A stretch of DNA of 38,997 nucleotides from an uncultured Clostridia bacterium. GTDB taxonomy: Bacteria > Bacillota > Clostridia > Peptostreptococcales > Acidaminobacteraceae. Under the pieces are notes generated by a model that made no database searches, was not told the origin of the DNA, and saw nothing but the letters and a program-made list of their open reading frames with translations. Below, in pieces: positions 31,260-38,997 of the stretch. The DNA lies in NCBI GenBank assembly GCA_927417275.1, contig CAKMJV010000030.1, positions 1 to 38,997 on the forward strand, in the 5' to 3' direction. Numbering within the stretch: the stretch's first letter is position 1; each line of letters opens with the position of its first letter. The position numbers and the translations under genes were made by a program.

Positions 31260-32107
31260 AATAAATAAGTTGCTATGTTTGCATTTTCGTCGATGATGGC
31301 TTCGATGGTTGGGTTTTTGCTGCTCATAATGATGGTGACGCCTGGGCCGTGTCCAGATTTAATGCAGTCTGAGTGGATGATGACACCGATGGAAGTTGCG
31401 CCTTTTTTCATGGCACCAAGTCCGTAGGTGTTATCGCTGTCTTCTAAAAGTACGAGATCGCCAAACTTAAGTTGATCGATGCCCAGTGCTTTTACCGCTT
31501 CTTCGTCAGATGTGAGGATGTCGTAGTCGCCTTTTTGGCTAAAGGGTGCGCCGACGCCTGATCCCATAAAGCGTTGCGGGATTTTTTTTGCCACTGGAAC
31601 GATTAATTTGCCGTCTTTTTCAGTGATGCCAAGTTTCATAAAAAGACTTGGATCGATACTCATGACTTTTACATCTGGATAATCGGTTAGTGCCAAGCCT
31701 TGTCCGTGACATTTGATGAGGATTTTGTCATCAAGTGTTAATTGATCGAGTGTTTCTTCATCAAAGTAAACAAGGACGTGCTCTACGCCACCGTGTGTTC
31801 CCGTTACAAAGCCCGTTTTGCCTTTTGCTTCACCGGTGATGATTTTAGCGGTGTTGCCTATGCAACTGAACACGTTAAGTGCGCCAGATGTACTTGCATC
31901 GGTATGATAAAGTGATACGCCGGGCTCTACATGATCGCCAACAAGGCCAAATGCAGAATCGCCGATTTTAACATTATAAGTGATACCGCCTGTTGCTGGG
32001 ATCACATAAGAGTTGCCGTCTGTGTCCACGCGATAGCCAGAAAAACCGGGATGTCTGATGATGCCTTGTACCGATTGAATAACAAGGTGATCTTTGTTCG
32101 TTTTCAT
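31256..32107 (-). CDS. DUF4438 family protein
   Basis: A 283-residue protein of the DUF4438 family, known from Thermotogae and Clostridia, beginning MKTNKDHLVIQSVQGIIRHPG. Conserved segments include VGDHVEPGVSL, GKTGFVTGTHGG, KCHGQGLAL, MGSGVGAPFSQKGDYDI and HGPGVTIIMSS. A crystal structure of a family member (TM1086) exists in my memory, but the biochemical role is not known. The ATG has AATGGAGG upstream. It is monocistronic. Confidence 0.8.
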   Translation of the reverse strand: MKTNKDHLVIQSVQGIIRHPGFSGYRVDTDGNSYVIPATGGITYNVKIGDSAFGLVGDHVEPGVSLYHTDASTSGALNVFSCIGNTAKIITGEAKGKTGFVTGTHGGVEHVLVYFDEETLDQLTLDDKILIKCHGQGLALTDYPDVKVMSIDPSLFMKLGITEKDGKLIVPVAKKIPQRFMGSGVGAPFSQKGDYDILTSDEEAVKALGIDQLKFGDLVLLEDSDNTYGLGAMKKGATSIGVIIHSDCIKSGHGPGVTIIMSSKNPTIEAIIDENANIATYLL

Positions 32108-32286
32108 ATGTAGCCTCCATTTAATTATTTAATGATTATAAAGAAGTGTTTCGAGTTCCAAACAAAACCAGTATAACACTAATCAGAGCACTCAGCCAGT
32201 ATTTGATGCGTGGTTAACGCACTTTGATATGGGTATTTATTTGTTATCAATTCAACTCAATTTAATAGAGCAGAAAGAGGCGACTT

Positions 32287-33738
32287 ATGAATAAAAACAA
32301 GTTTGGTTTTAAAATAGATAACAGTTATTTGAATTTACCCCCTGTGCTTTATACAGTACAGACGGCTGTTCCTGTAAAAGATCCAGAGATAATCCTTTTT
32401 AATGTGGACTTAGCGCTTGAAATGGGGCTAGATGTAGACCAGCTGCTATCCTCTGAAGGCGCACATATTTTATCGGGAAATCGCACACTTCCTGAAGTGT
32501 CATCCTTTGCACAGGCGTATTCTGGCCATCAGTTTGGTTATTTTAATCATTTGGGCGATGGTAGAGCGCTTATGATCGGTGAGCATGTAAAGCCAGATGG
32601 CAGTAGGGTGGATATTCAACTAAAGGGGTCAGGTCCAACCCCATACTCTAGACGCGGCGATGGGCGCGCGGGTTTATCCCCCATGCTTAGAGAATTTTTA
32701 ATCAGCGAAGCCATGGCCGGACTTGGCGTGCCTACCACTAGAAGTTTGGCGGTGGTTAGTACAGGTGAATACGTCTATAGAGAACTTGTGCAGGAGGGCG
32801 CGATTCTGACGCGGATCGCTTCAAGTCATATTAGAGTTGGAACGTTTCAATATGCTGCTACGCGTGGTGAAGATATCGTTGATGCGTTGCTTCAGTATAC
32901 GATTAATCGACATGATCCAGCGTGTGAAGGTGCATCCGACGAAACTAAGTGCTTCCTTTACGCAGTTGCAACACGTCAGGCAAAGCTCATCGCGAAATGG
33001 CAGTCTTTAGGTTTTGTACACGGCGTGATGAATACGGACAATGTTTCCATCGCAGGTGAAACCATCGATTATGGCCCTTGTGCTTTTTTAGACACCTATG
33101 ATCCAGAAGCTGTTTTTAGTGCGATAGATACCAGTGGCAGATACCGCTATAAGCATCAGCCGTTAATCGGCAGATGGAATCTCGCACGATTCGCAGAGAC
33201 ATTATTACCATTTTTTAAAACGGATGGCACGCGGATCGCCAATGCCGCTTTAGAACACTTTGATAAAATTTATGAAGCGGAATGGCTTTTAAACATGCAA
33301 CATAAATTAGGCTTATTCGATCCACAGGTAGACGACTTAACGTTGATTAACGATTTGCTTGATCTTATGGCTAAAGAAGGGTTGGATTTTCATGACACGT
33401 TTTTAAAATTGACGTTAGACGTTTATGAGTCGGAATCCAGTTGGCCATCAGAGACTTTTTACGCATGGCATCAAAGGTGGACGTTGCGAAGGTCAGAAGA
33501 AGCGGCTGATCTTGAGGCACAAAAGAAATTGATGCAATCGCATAACCCAGCCATCATCCCGCGCAACCACAACGTAGAGCGTGTGCTTAATGCGTGGGTG
33601 CTGCATGGTGATGCAAAACCTTTTAAAGCATTGCTTGCGCTACTTAAAGAGCCTTATTCTTATACACAGGATCAGTTGGCGAATGGTGCGCCGCAGCCAG
33701 ACTGGCCCAAAACGTTTAGGACGACTTGTGGGACGTAG
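32287..33738 (+). CDS. selO: Protein adenylyltransferase SelO
   Basis: A 483-residue SelO (YdiU) pseudokinase-fold protein that transfers AMP from ATP to protein hydroxyls. The N-terminal family signature SFAQAYSGHQFGYF is followed by LGDGRALMIGE, DIQLKGSGPTPYSRRGDGRAGLSPMLREFL (inverted-phosphate-binding region), and the metal-binding loop HGVMNTDNVSIAGETIDYGPCAFLD. The C-terminus FRTTCGT matches the usual bacterial ending, where a Cys takes the place of selenocysteine. AAGAGGCG lies before the ATG. SelO is linked to oxidative-stress control of metabolic enzymes. It is the second predicted AMPylator in this window. Confidence 0.92.
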   Translation: MNKNKFGFKIDNSYLNLPPVLYTVQTAVPVKDPEIILFNVDLALEMGLDVDQLLSSEGAHILSGNRTLPEVSSFAQAYSGHQFGYFNHLGDGRALMIGEHVKPDGSRVDIQLKGSGPTPYSRRGDGRAGLSPMLREFLISEAMAGLGVPTTRSLAVVSTGEYVYRELVQEGAILTRIASSHIRVGTFQYAATRGEDIVDALLQYTINRHDPACEGASDETKCFLYAVATRQAKLIAKWQSLGFVHGVMNTDNVSIAGETIDYGPCAFLDTYDPEAVFSAIDTSGRYRYKHQPLIGRWNLARFAETLLPFFKTDGTRIANAALEHFDKIYEAEWLLNMQHKLGLFDPQVDDLTLINDLLDLMAKEGLDFHDTFLKLTLDVYESESSWPSETFYAWHQRWTLRRSEEAADLEAQKKLMQSHNPAIIPRNHNVERVLNAWVLHGDAKPFKALLALLKEPYSYTQDQLANGAPQPDWPKTFRTTCGT

Positions 33739-33767
33739 TACAGTTTTATGTGAAGGGCAATTCTAAA

Positions 33768-34647
33768 CTACTCTACCATCTCGCCACCCATGGAATTTTC
33801 TTGATAATAAGGGTTGTTATTGACACTTATGCTTTGATTAATGGGATCCCATTTGACGATAAATCCTAAGGTTTCGCTTATAAATTTTATGGGGACCATG
33901 GTGCGGCCATTTTCTGCAAAAGGCGCTACATCCAGTTCTACTGGATCGATGCCAACGGTTGCTTCGCGTTTATTCAGTGTTATTTCAAGTCCGCGTATGC
34001 TTGACGGTATGTCATAAACAGTGATTTCAGGAACATCAGAATCATTAGCCTTTATTTCACTAGACTGTGATTTGTAATAATCATAGCCTTTTTTTGTGAA
34101 GTTTGCCATGATTTGCGCTAAAATGATGTCATTGTTACCTTCTTTTACGGAAGCGTCCATAAGGAATTTTATCGCGATATCGATCAACGCTTCTGGGTCA
34201 TCTGTTTCCCCTTCAAGTAGGGCTATGGTTTTTTCTAGGTTAGAATAAAAATTCTGCGACACGGGAAATGTAGGATTATTTTGTGTTGCTTCTTTGATTC
34301 GAAGTAAGGTTGATTCAAGTGATGGGTCGAGCGTTTTTACGTAAGCGTCAATTATAAATATAATCTCGATTTAAGTGCCCAAGTGTATCCATGGGTGTAT
34401 CCATTTGTGGTATGATTTCGCCAGTTATGCCATTTATAGTTGCTGTATAGATGCCCGTTTTTAATGCACCTGCCATTGCGCCAGCGATGCTATCTGTTTG
34501 TAAGTAACCATCTAATGCACCTACCATTTCGGCGATGGTGATGGTTTTTAATTCTGAAGGCCATGTTTCAGCAAATGATGCGGATGGTGTGTTGATCGCT
34601 GCGATCAAAGACAAGATTAATAGTGTTGCTAGTAATTTCTTATACAT
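33768..34647 (-). pseudogene. Frameshifted secreted protein with copper-amine-oxidase-N-like (stalk) domain
   Basis: Two minus-strand frames form one gene. Part one (34348-34647) starts MYKKLLATLLILSLIAA with a Sec signal peptide ending near SASFA and AGGAGG before its ATG. It ends at a TGA after NRDYIYN. In another frame the sequence continues IDAYVKTLDPSLESTLLRIKEATQNN and runs through to 33768. That part ends in GRTMVPIKFISETLGFIVKWDPINQSISV, a Cu_amine_oxidN1-type stalk domain, typical of secreted Clostridial proteins. A single inserted base (or two-base deletion) in the AT-rich stretch at about 34345-34365 explains the break. Confidence 0.7.
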
Positions 34648-34831
34648 AAGTGTTCCTCCTTCCGAAGCAAGTGAGTTGTTATTGATAATCATACCCAATT
34701 ATAAGGTTTATGAAGCAATGAACAAAGAGGTGAACTTCAGTTGTTCGTTGATTAAGACAAATATAGAGGGGTATAAAATTGTTAACAATTTAATTGTGTG
34801 AAATTTGTTTGCTGTACATAGGGAGGCGTGT

Positions 34832-35820
34832 ATGATAAAGTCTAGATTTTTTATAAAAGGTGTGGAACGATTGGTTAATCCAGTGGATGTTGGCACTTTA
34901 CATTTTATTCAAAGTTTTAATAATTTTTTGCCACTTAGTGTTCAAAAAAAGTTGGTTGCTGCATCAGCAAAAAAAACCCCTCATATGGGGTTTGTGGTTG
35001 AACCGTATAGTTATTTTTTATGTTATGAAATCCAGGATTTCGAACAAGCTAAGGATCTTCTTCCAGAAGGGTATAACTTGGTGAAAACGAAAATTTTTGA
35101 AGACACTGAGCCAGGTTATTATGGTATTTTTGGTTGCTTTAATGCCCATACCAGTGGATTTTGGGGGCTAAGAGTTGAGTGTTATGTGATTGCTGAAGAG
35201 GCTAAAACAGGCATGCTCAGTTGGATCATTATCGACTATGATACAAATACCATTACGTATGATCCAAAGAATGGGCTAAGCGATGCCAATGCTTCTGGTT
35301 CGATTATGACCATTGATTACAACGGTATAATCTATCTTGACATCAAGAACGATAAGGGCAGAGTTTTAGAATTTGATAGCGATATTTCGTCGGGCATAAT
35401 GTCGGCGCTTGATCAAGACTTTGGGTTGAGGGAAATTTATCTGTGGCTTATGGCAAGCACAAAACCGATGGTGATCCTGGACGTTTTTCGTTAAAGTTTG
35501 ATCCTTTGGAGTTTAAGCAGGCTCTTCGGATTCCACTGAATCATTTAACGTTGCATGCGAATTCATGGTTTCCAAATCTGTTCAAAGATCAACCGACTGT
35601 ATGCGTTTGCTTTCCTTATGCACAACATTTTCTATCTGATAGTCCAGGTTTTTCGAGTCAATTAAAAAATGAAAACGAGTTAAATGAAGCGGTGCAGAAA
35701 ACGAATTTTGATGAAATTAAGGTTTTTTCTACAAAGTCCTTTAAGCGTATGTTTTTAATTGGTGGATTGATGTCCGTCGTTATAAATACGACATTGCTGC
35801 TTCTGTGGATTTTCAAGTGA
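34832..35820 (+). pseudogene. Frameshifted gene for an unknown protein with C-terminal membrane helix
   Basis: The first frame starts at ATG 34832 (GGGAGG upstream; MIKSRFFIKGVERL) and encodes a protein-like sequence to REIYL near 35440, then continues only as a non-family-like tail (WLMASTKPMVILDVFR) to 35494. A second frame from about 35440 (SVAYGKHKTDGDPGRFSLKFDPLEF) continues to 35820 and ends with a membrane helix (MFLIGGLMSVVINTTLLLLWIF). The join gives a sensible fold (beta-rich, about 329 residues), so a one- or two-base indel within GAAATTTATCTGTGG broke the gene. The family is not recognised; the beta-rich first half resembles acetoacetate-decarboxylase-type folds only in a general way. 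Confidence 0.65.
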
Positions 35821-35824
35821 AGTT

Positions 35825-36856
35825 TTACCACTTGTTGCGTACTTTTTCTGCAAACCCTAAGAAGTTGTTAAAGTGTATTTCCTCGCCAGAATCCAATATC
35901 GTTTTTCCATCAAAGTATCCGAACACTTGGTGCTGATCGCTTAGTAAAACCCCAAAGGAGGTGTTTGCGGAGCGGTCCAGTATCGGTGTGAATTTAGATT
36001 CAAATCGACCATCTGAGGAGGTGATGGTCCATGGACTTAAGTAGTCAAGGGTTCCATCTGCGTTTTTCGGGATGTTAAAAGTAACGTGTTCAAGTTTATG
36101 AGCCCCGTCGTAAAAAACCATGTTTTCAGTAGCGGCACTTGTATCTCCAAATCCATAGCCTAAGTTAAATCCAAATGTTTTTCCGTTGATTTGTCCGTGT
36201 GCAGCGCTCCAGTACCACGTATTGTCATAGGTCCAAACGCCTCTTCCCCAATCAAGCATGCCATATGAATCTTCAGGATTAAACACATAATGTTGATTTT
36301 TATAATTTACTGATCCATTTGCACGCATGCCGAGGATCTTTTGATTATAGTAAAATGCTTTTTTCTTGCGTTTAAAGGGCGTTGCGATGACCATGCTTTC
36401 TTCTATTGTTGGCGTTAGAACAACATCCACAAAGAGTGAAGCGCGTTTATAAAAATGTGGAATGTTGAGTTTTAGTCGGCGTCCACCTTTTTCGTGCGTA
36501 AATGAAATTTCGAGTTTATCGTCTTTATAATGTATATCGCCTGCCTCCGAATCAGATGGCAGGTTTAGTTTGCCCAGCGTCATAAAAATCATAGGGCTTA
36601 GGGTCTGGGTTTCGCCCGTAATAAAGTCTAGAAAACTGGCGCTGATTAGTCCCATATAGCCATTATCAGCAACCGTTAATGCGATACCAAAATCCTTATT
36701 GTACACCAAGTAATAATCCCATTCTTTGATACGTAGTTTGCCAGCTTTAATCGCTTTTCGGTCATACGATTTGACCAACTTCGTCGCATAACCTGCTTGT
36801 GCGAGGTGTCCTTTTTTATTAAGTAAGTCACCTGGTTCAAGTTTTATTTGATTCAT
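35825..36856 (-). CDS. DUF2804 family protein
   Basis: A 343-residue protein of the DUF2804 family. Conserved segments are DLLNKKGHLAQAGYATKLV near the start, VFNPEDSYGMLDWGRGVWTY, NTWYWSAAHGQ, and FGFNLGYGFGDTSAATENM. The family has no signal peptide and no known function; it is probably a beta-rich lipocalin-like hydrolase or binding protein. ATG 36856 follows a GGGGGT; a start 24 bases earlier is possible but has a weaker site. It is monocistronic. Confidence 0.8.
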   Translation of the reverse strand: MNQIKLEPGDLLNKKGHLAQAGYATKLVKSYDRKAIKAGKLRIKEWDYYLVYNKDFGIALTVADNGYMGLISASFLDFITGETQTLSPMIFMTLGKLNLPSDSEAGDIHYKDDKLEISFTHEKGGRRLKLNIPHFYKRASLFVDVVLTPTIEESMVIATPFKRKKKAFYYNQKILGMRANGSVNYKNQHYVFNPEDSYGMLDWGRGVWTYDNTWYWSAAHGQINGKTFGFNLGYGFGDTSAATENMVFYDGAHKLEHVTFNIPKNADGTLDYLSPWTITSSDGRFESKFTPILDRSANTSFGVLLSDQHQVFGYFDGKTILDSGEEIHFNNFLGFAEKVRNKW

Positions 36857-36940
36857 ATGATTATGTACCCCCAAAATCATTCTTCTTATTGATTGTTATA
36901 TCGTTTATGTGGGGATGTGTCAAGGACTAGAATCGCAGAA

Positions 36941-36997
36941 TGTCCCTGGCAACTTTTTGTTAGTGATCAAAATGTCCCTGGCAACTTTTTGTTAGTG
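36941..36997 (+). repeat. Tandem 25-bp repeat resembling an insertion-sequence end
   Basis: TGTCCCTGGCAACTTTTT followed by GTTAGTG occurs twice, at 36941-36965 and 36973-36997, identical and with a 32-base period. A diverged copy is on the minus strand at about 31207-31229, and the general pattern (TGT... repeats at intervals of about 30) is like the multiple transposase-binding repeats of IS21-type ends. No transposase lies next to it, so it would be a solo end left by excision or deletion. The rest of 36857-37045 holds no gene. Confidence 0.55.
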
Positions 36998-37045
36998 CAG
37001 ACGGAGAAGGAAATGGTTATCAACAAAAAAATGGGTATAATGTAA

Positions 37046-37930
37046 TCAGCTTGTCGCTTTTTTAATCCAATAAGGGCGATGTGATAATCCTGCGCCTGGC
37101 CCGTGATTGTTTACTTCAGCATAAAAGACGCTCGCATGTGCATCTGGTTTATGCCAGTCATGCCAACCCTTTGGGTTAATATGTGCATCGAGGTAGGAGT
37201 TTTGGATGATGGTTTTTGCATGGTTTCGCCAAGGTCTTCCGAGGTAAACACTGCCTGCGGTCACGCTGCTGACGAATCGACAGTTGTTAAAGAGATAGCC
37301 TAGATCTTGTCCTTCTGGTGTTGAGGCTGCTGTGATATAGCCGGTTTCACAAGGTAACGATTCGATGGTACAGGATTCAAATGTGGCAGTTGCGCTGCCG
37401 AAGATGAAGTCTATATCACCACATATATAGCAGTTAATGTAGGTTTGATGTCCATTGATTCTTGGCGCAAATTGTTTGGGTCCGACGAAACCATTGGGCT
37501 CAATTTCTTTTGGAGGAAGTGGACCTGTAAAAAGTGTGTCTTGGTGACCTAAAATTCTACAGTTCTCCACTATAAGATTATCGCCATCCGCATAGAGTGC
37601 GATGGCTTGTCCAACTTCGTGGCCAGGCCCTGCAGTGTTTTCGATGGTTATGTTTTTTAAAGTTACATGTGCGGCATCTACAAGTAAGGTATATGTTCGA
37701 AAGGTTCCAAGTTTACCGATGTCATCTGCGGGCATACGTGCAAAAAGATTGCCTGTGATAATGGTTTTCTCAGGATCTTCGGCTTCTAATATCAGATGAT
37801 CTAAATCAATGACCACTTGTTCCTTATAGTTTCCAGGTGCAAGATGAATGCGTCTTTCGAGGGTTGGATGTGCTTTTAACTCAGCGATGGCTTGATTGAT
37901 GCTTTGATTTTCTGACAAGATATGGATCAT
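37046..37930 (-). CDS. Pectinesterase (CE8) family enzyme
   Basis: A 294-residue right-handed beta-helix protein. The carbohydrate esterase family 8 signatures are visible: QAIALYADGDNLIVENCRILGHQDTLFTG (catalytic QDTL), GDIDFIFGSATATFESC (DFIFG with the catalytic Asp), and VYLGRPWR (LGRPW). It removes methyl ester groups from pectin. No signal peptide is present, so the enzyme acts inside the cell on imported oligogalacturonides. ATG 37930 has AGGAGG upstream; the start 15 bases earlier overlaps that site. The next gene (divergent) is a cellulase lipoprotein, so the region is concerned with plant polysaccharides. Confidence 0.9.
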   Translation of the reverse strand: MIHILSENQSINQAIAELKAHPTLERRIHLAPGNYKEQVVIDLDHLILEAEDPEKTIITGNLFARMPADDIGKLGTFRTYTLLVDAAHVTLKNITIENTAGPGHEVGQAIALYADGDNLIVENCRILGHQDTLFTGPLPPKEIEPNGFVGPKQFAPRINGHQTYINCYICGDIDFIFGSATATFESCTIESLPCETGYITAASTPEGQDLGYLFNNCRFVSSVTAGSVYLGRPWRNHAKTIIQNSYLDAHINPKGWHDWHKPDAHASVFYAEVNNHGPGAGLSHRPYWIKKATS

Positions 37931-38036
37931 GTGACCTCCTATCATTTATGGCATAGGGATAGTGTAAATGAAAACACGGGTATTGACAACGTTTAATGGG
38001 TAAAATATTTAGTTACATAAAAGTGAGGTATTCTAT

Positions 38037-38888
38037 ATGAATCATAGAAGGATTAGACGGTATGTTTTAGTGTTTGTTTTGTTGTTAAGTCTTCTGGTTG
38101 TTTCAGCATGTGAGCAATCTATTAATGAACAAAATGATGCTTCTGAAGAAATAAGTGAAGTGGTTAGCACGACCATTGAAATTCTAACAGAGGTAGAGAT
38201 GAATCCAGAGTTTAAAACGCCCTTATCGCAACATGGTCAGTTAAGGGTAGTGGGGACGCAAATCGTCGATCAAACAGGTGAACCTTTTCAACTACGCGGT
38301 GTGAGTACACATGGCATTCAGTGGTTTCCAGAGTACGTGACGCGTGAGACTTTTAAAACCATGCGTGACGACTGGAACATCAACGTGGTGAGACTTGCGA
38401 TGTACACTGATCCAAATGCAGGATATCATGAAGAACTACATAAGCGCGTAGAAGAAGGTGTGGCTTATGCCACCGAGCTAGATCTTTATGTAATTATCGA
38501 TTGGCACATACTCTCTGATGGCAATCCGAACCAATATAAAGAGGGCGCTGTAAGTTTTTTTGATAAAATGTCTGAGCAATATAAGGATTACACAAATGTG
38601 ATTTACGAAATCTGTAATGAACCAAATGGCGATGTCACATGGGCGCGTGATATCAAGCCCTATGCTGAAGACTTAATTGATGTGATTCGTAAAAATGATA
38701 ACGATGCGCTGATTATCGTCGGAACGCCTACATGGTCACAAGATGTAGATGTAGTGGCGAATGATCCCATAGAAAATCATGAAAATATTTTATATGCACT
38801 TCACTTTTATGCTTCGACTCATAAGGAGGGATTAAGAGGCAAACTAATTACTGCTATAAATCAGGGATTACCAATCTTCGTCAGCGAG
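38037..38888 (+). CDS. GH5-family cellulase lipoprotein, cut at a foreign junction
   Basis: The ATG at 38037 has AGTGAGG upstream. The N-terminus is a lipoprotein signal ([17 protein letters not shown]; lipobox SAC at Cys25), followed by a Ser/Glu linker and a glycoside hydrolase family 5 catalytic domain from about residue 60: [39 protein letters not shown] (acid/base Glu in NEP), LYALHFYA, and GLPIFVSE (nucleophile Glu). It hydrolyses beta-1,4-glucans at the cell surface. The frame then passes without a stop into a GC-rich transposase-like stretch, so the C-terminal part of the enzyme (usually about 40-60 residues after VSE) is missing. Confidence 0.85.
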
Positions 38889-38997
38889 TTACCGAGCTAT
38901 GGCTACCGCCGTGTTTGGGGGTTGCTGCGCCGCGAGCGTGAAGTTCAGTCACTGGCTCCGATCAATGTGAAGCGGGTTTACCGCGTCATGCGCGATC
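38889..38997 (+). pseudogene. IS2/IS3-family OrfB transposase fragment joined in frame to the cellulase
   Basis: From about 38889 the reading frame encodes [18 protein letters not shown], then [13 protein letters not shown], which matches the N-terminal part of IS2-type OrfB transposases (LPTYGYRRVWALLRR ... INAKRVYRIMRQ). Its GC content is about 60 percent, far above the rest of the window. It runs off the end of the window. The start lies inside the cellulase codon sequence GTC AGC GAG. It is either a real insertion of a gammaproteobacterial-type IS or a chimeric assembly end. Confidence 0.8.

Noticed and set aside
36990..37040. TATAAT-like sequence pointing rightward at about 37035
   Set aside because: No good -35 box and the next gene is on the other strand; may be a leftover of the IS-like repeat region.
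1..38997. CRISPR arrays, tRNA or rRNA genes
   Set aside because: No regularly spaced identical repeats, no cloverleaf-like or ribosomal RNA segments were seen.

Overview
The window looks like chromosomal DNA from a low-GC Gram-positive anaerobe or facultative anaerobe (Bacillota, most like Clostridia; a Fusibacter/Acidaminobacter-type organism would fit, but nothing in the sequence proves the genus). The reasons are the AT-rich composition, near-universal AGGAGG-type ribosome binding sites, sigma-A promoters, Gram-positive lipoprotein and signal peptides, and the gene families present. It is an accessory-rich region with a high density of regulators, stress genes, mobile-element debris and broken genes.

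Layout. 1-3140: minus-strand transposition operon (zinc-ribbon protein, DDE transposase, TnsC/ExeA-like AAA ATPase, small protein) with degenerate repeats at its left side. 3265-5240: IS3-family transposase, palindromes and gene debris. 5296-9482: Fic AMP-transferase with a promoter overlapped by an inverted repeat, a secreted helical protein, a small Cys protein behind a CsoR/CstR-like operator, a small membrane protein and an NhaC antiporter. 9735-12446: a sensor-PAS-GGDEF-EAL protein interrupted by one in-frame TGA exactly at an expected Trp. 12467-14341: Dps, HxlR regulator, small ACT-like regulator, SprA-like putative metalloprotease. 14426-17589: TetR/GNAT and TetR/beta-lactamase-like pairs, bracketed by two nearly identical terminators. 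17602-19309: type IV AbiE toxin-antitoxin.

19465-28447 is the most interesting part. A divergent RRNPP-type (HTH + TPR-like) regulator faces a 43-codon secreted propeptide gene whose product contains a PapR-like DLPF motif. A 37-codon acidic peptide, an intergenic terminator/attenuator, and a tightly packed operon follow: unknown protein, PEP-synthase-like ATP-binding/phosphohistidine protein without the PEP-binding barrel, radical SAM enzyme with C-terminal cysteines, RtcB-like ligase that keeps the metal ligands and guanylate-accepting His but has altered substrate residues, an HEFTH putative metallopeptidase, and an ABC exporter (ATPase plus two permeases). I read this as a peptide-quorum-sensing-controlled biosynthetic or peptide-modification system of a type I do not recognise. 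That reading is inference from family and context.

28575-31145: a TspO/MBR-like membrane protein and an Lsa-type ABC-F ribosome-protection gene preceded by a six-codon leader ORF (MINFSC) and a clear terminator/antiterminator switch. 31256-36856: DUF4438 protein, SelO AMPylator, two frameshifted genes and a DUF2804 protein. 36941-38997: a tandem repeat that resembles an insertion-sequence end, a pectinesterase, and a GH5 cellulase lipoprotein whose frame runs directly into GC-rich IS2-like transposase sequence at the window end, which is either a real insertion junction or an assembly chimera.
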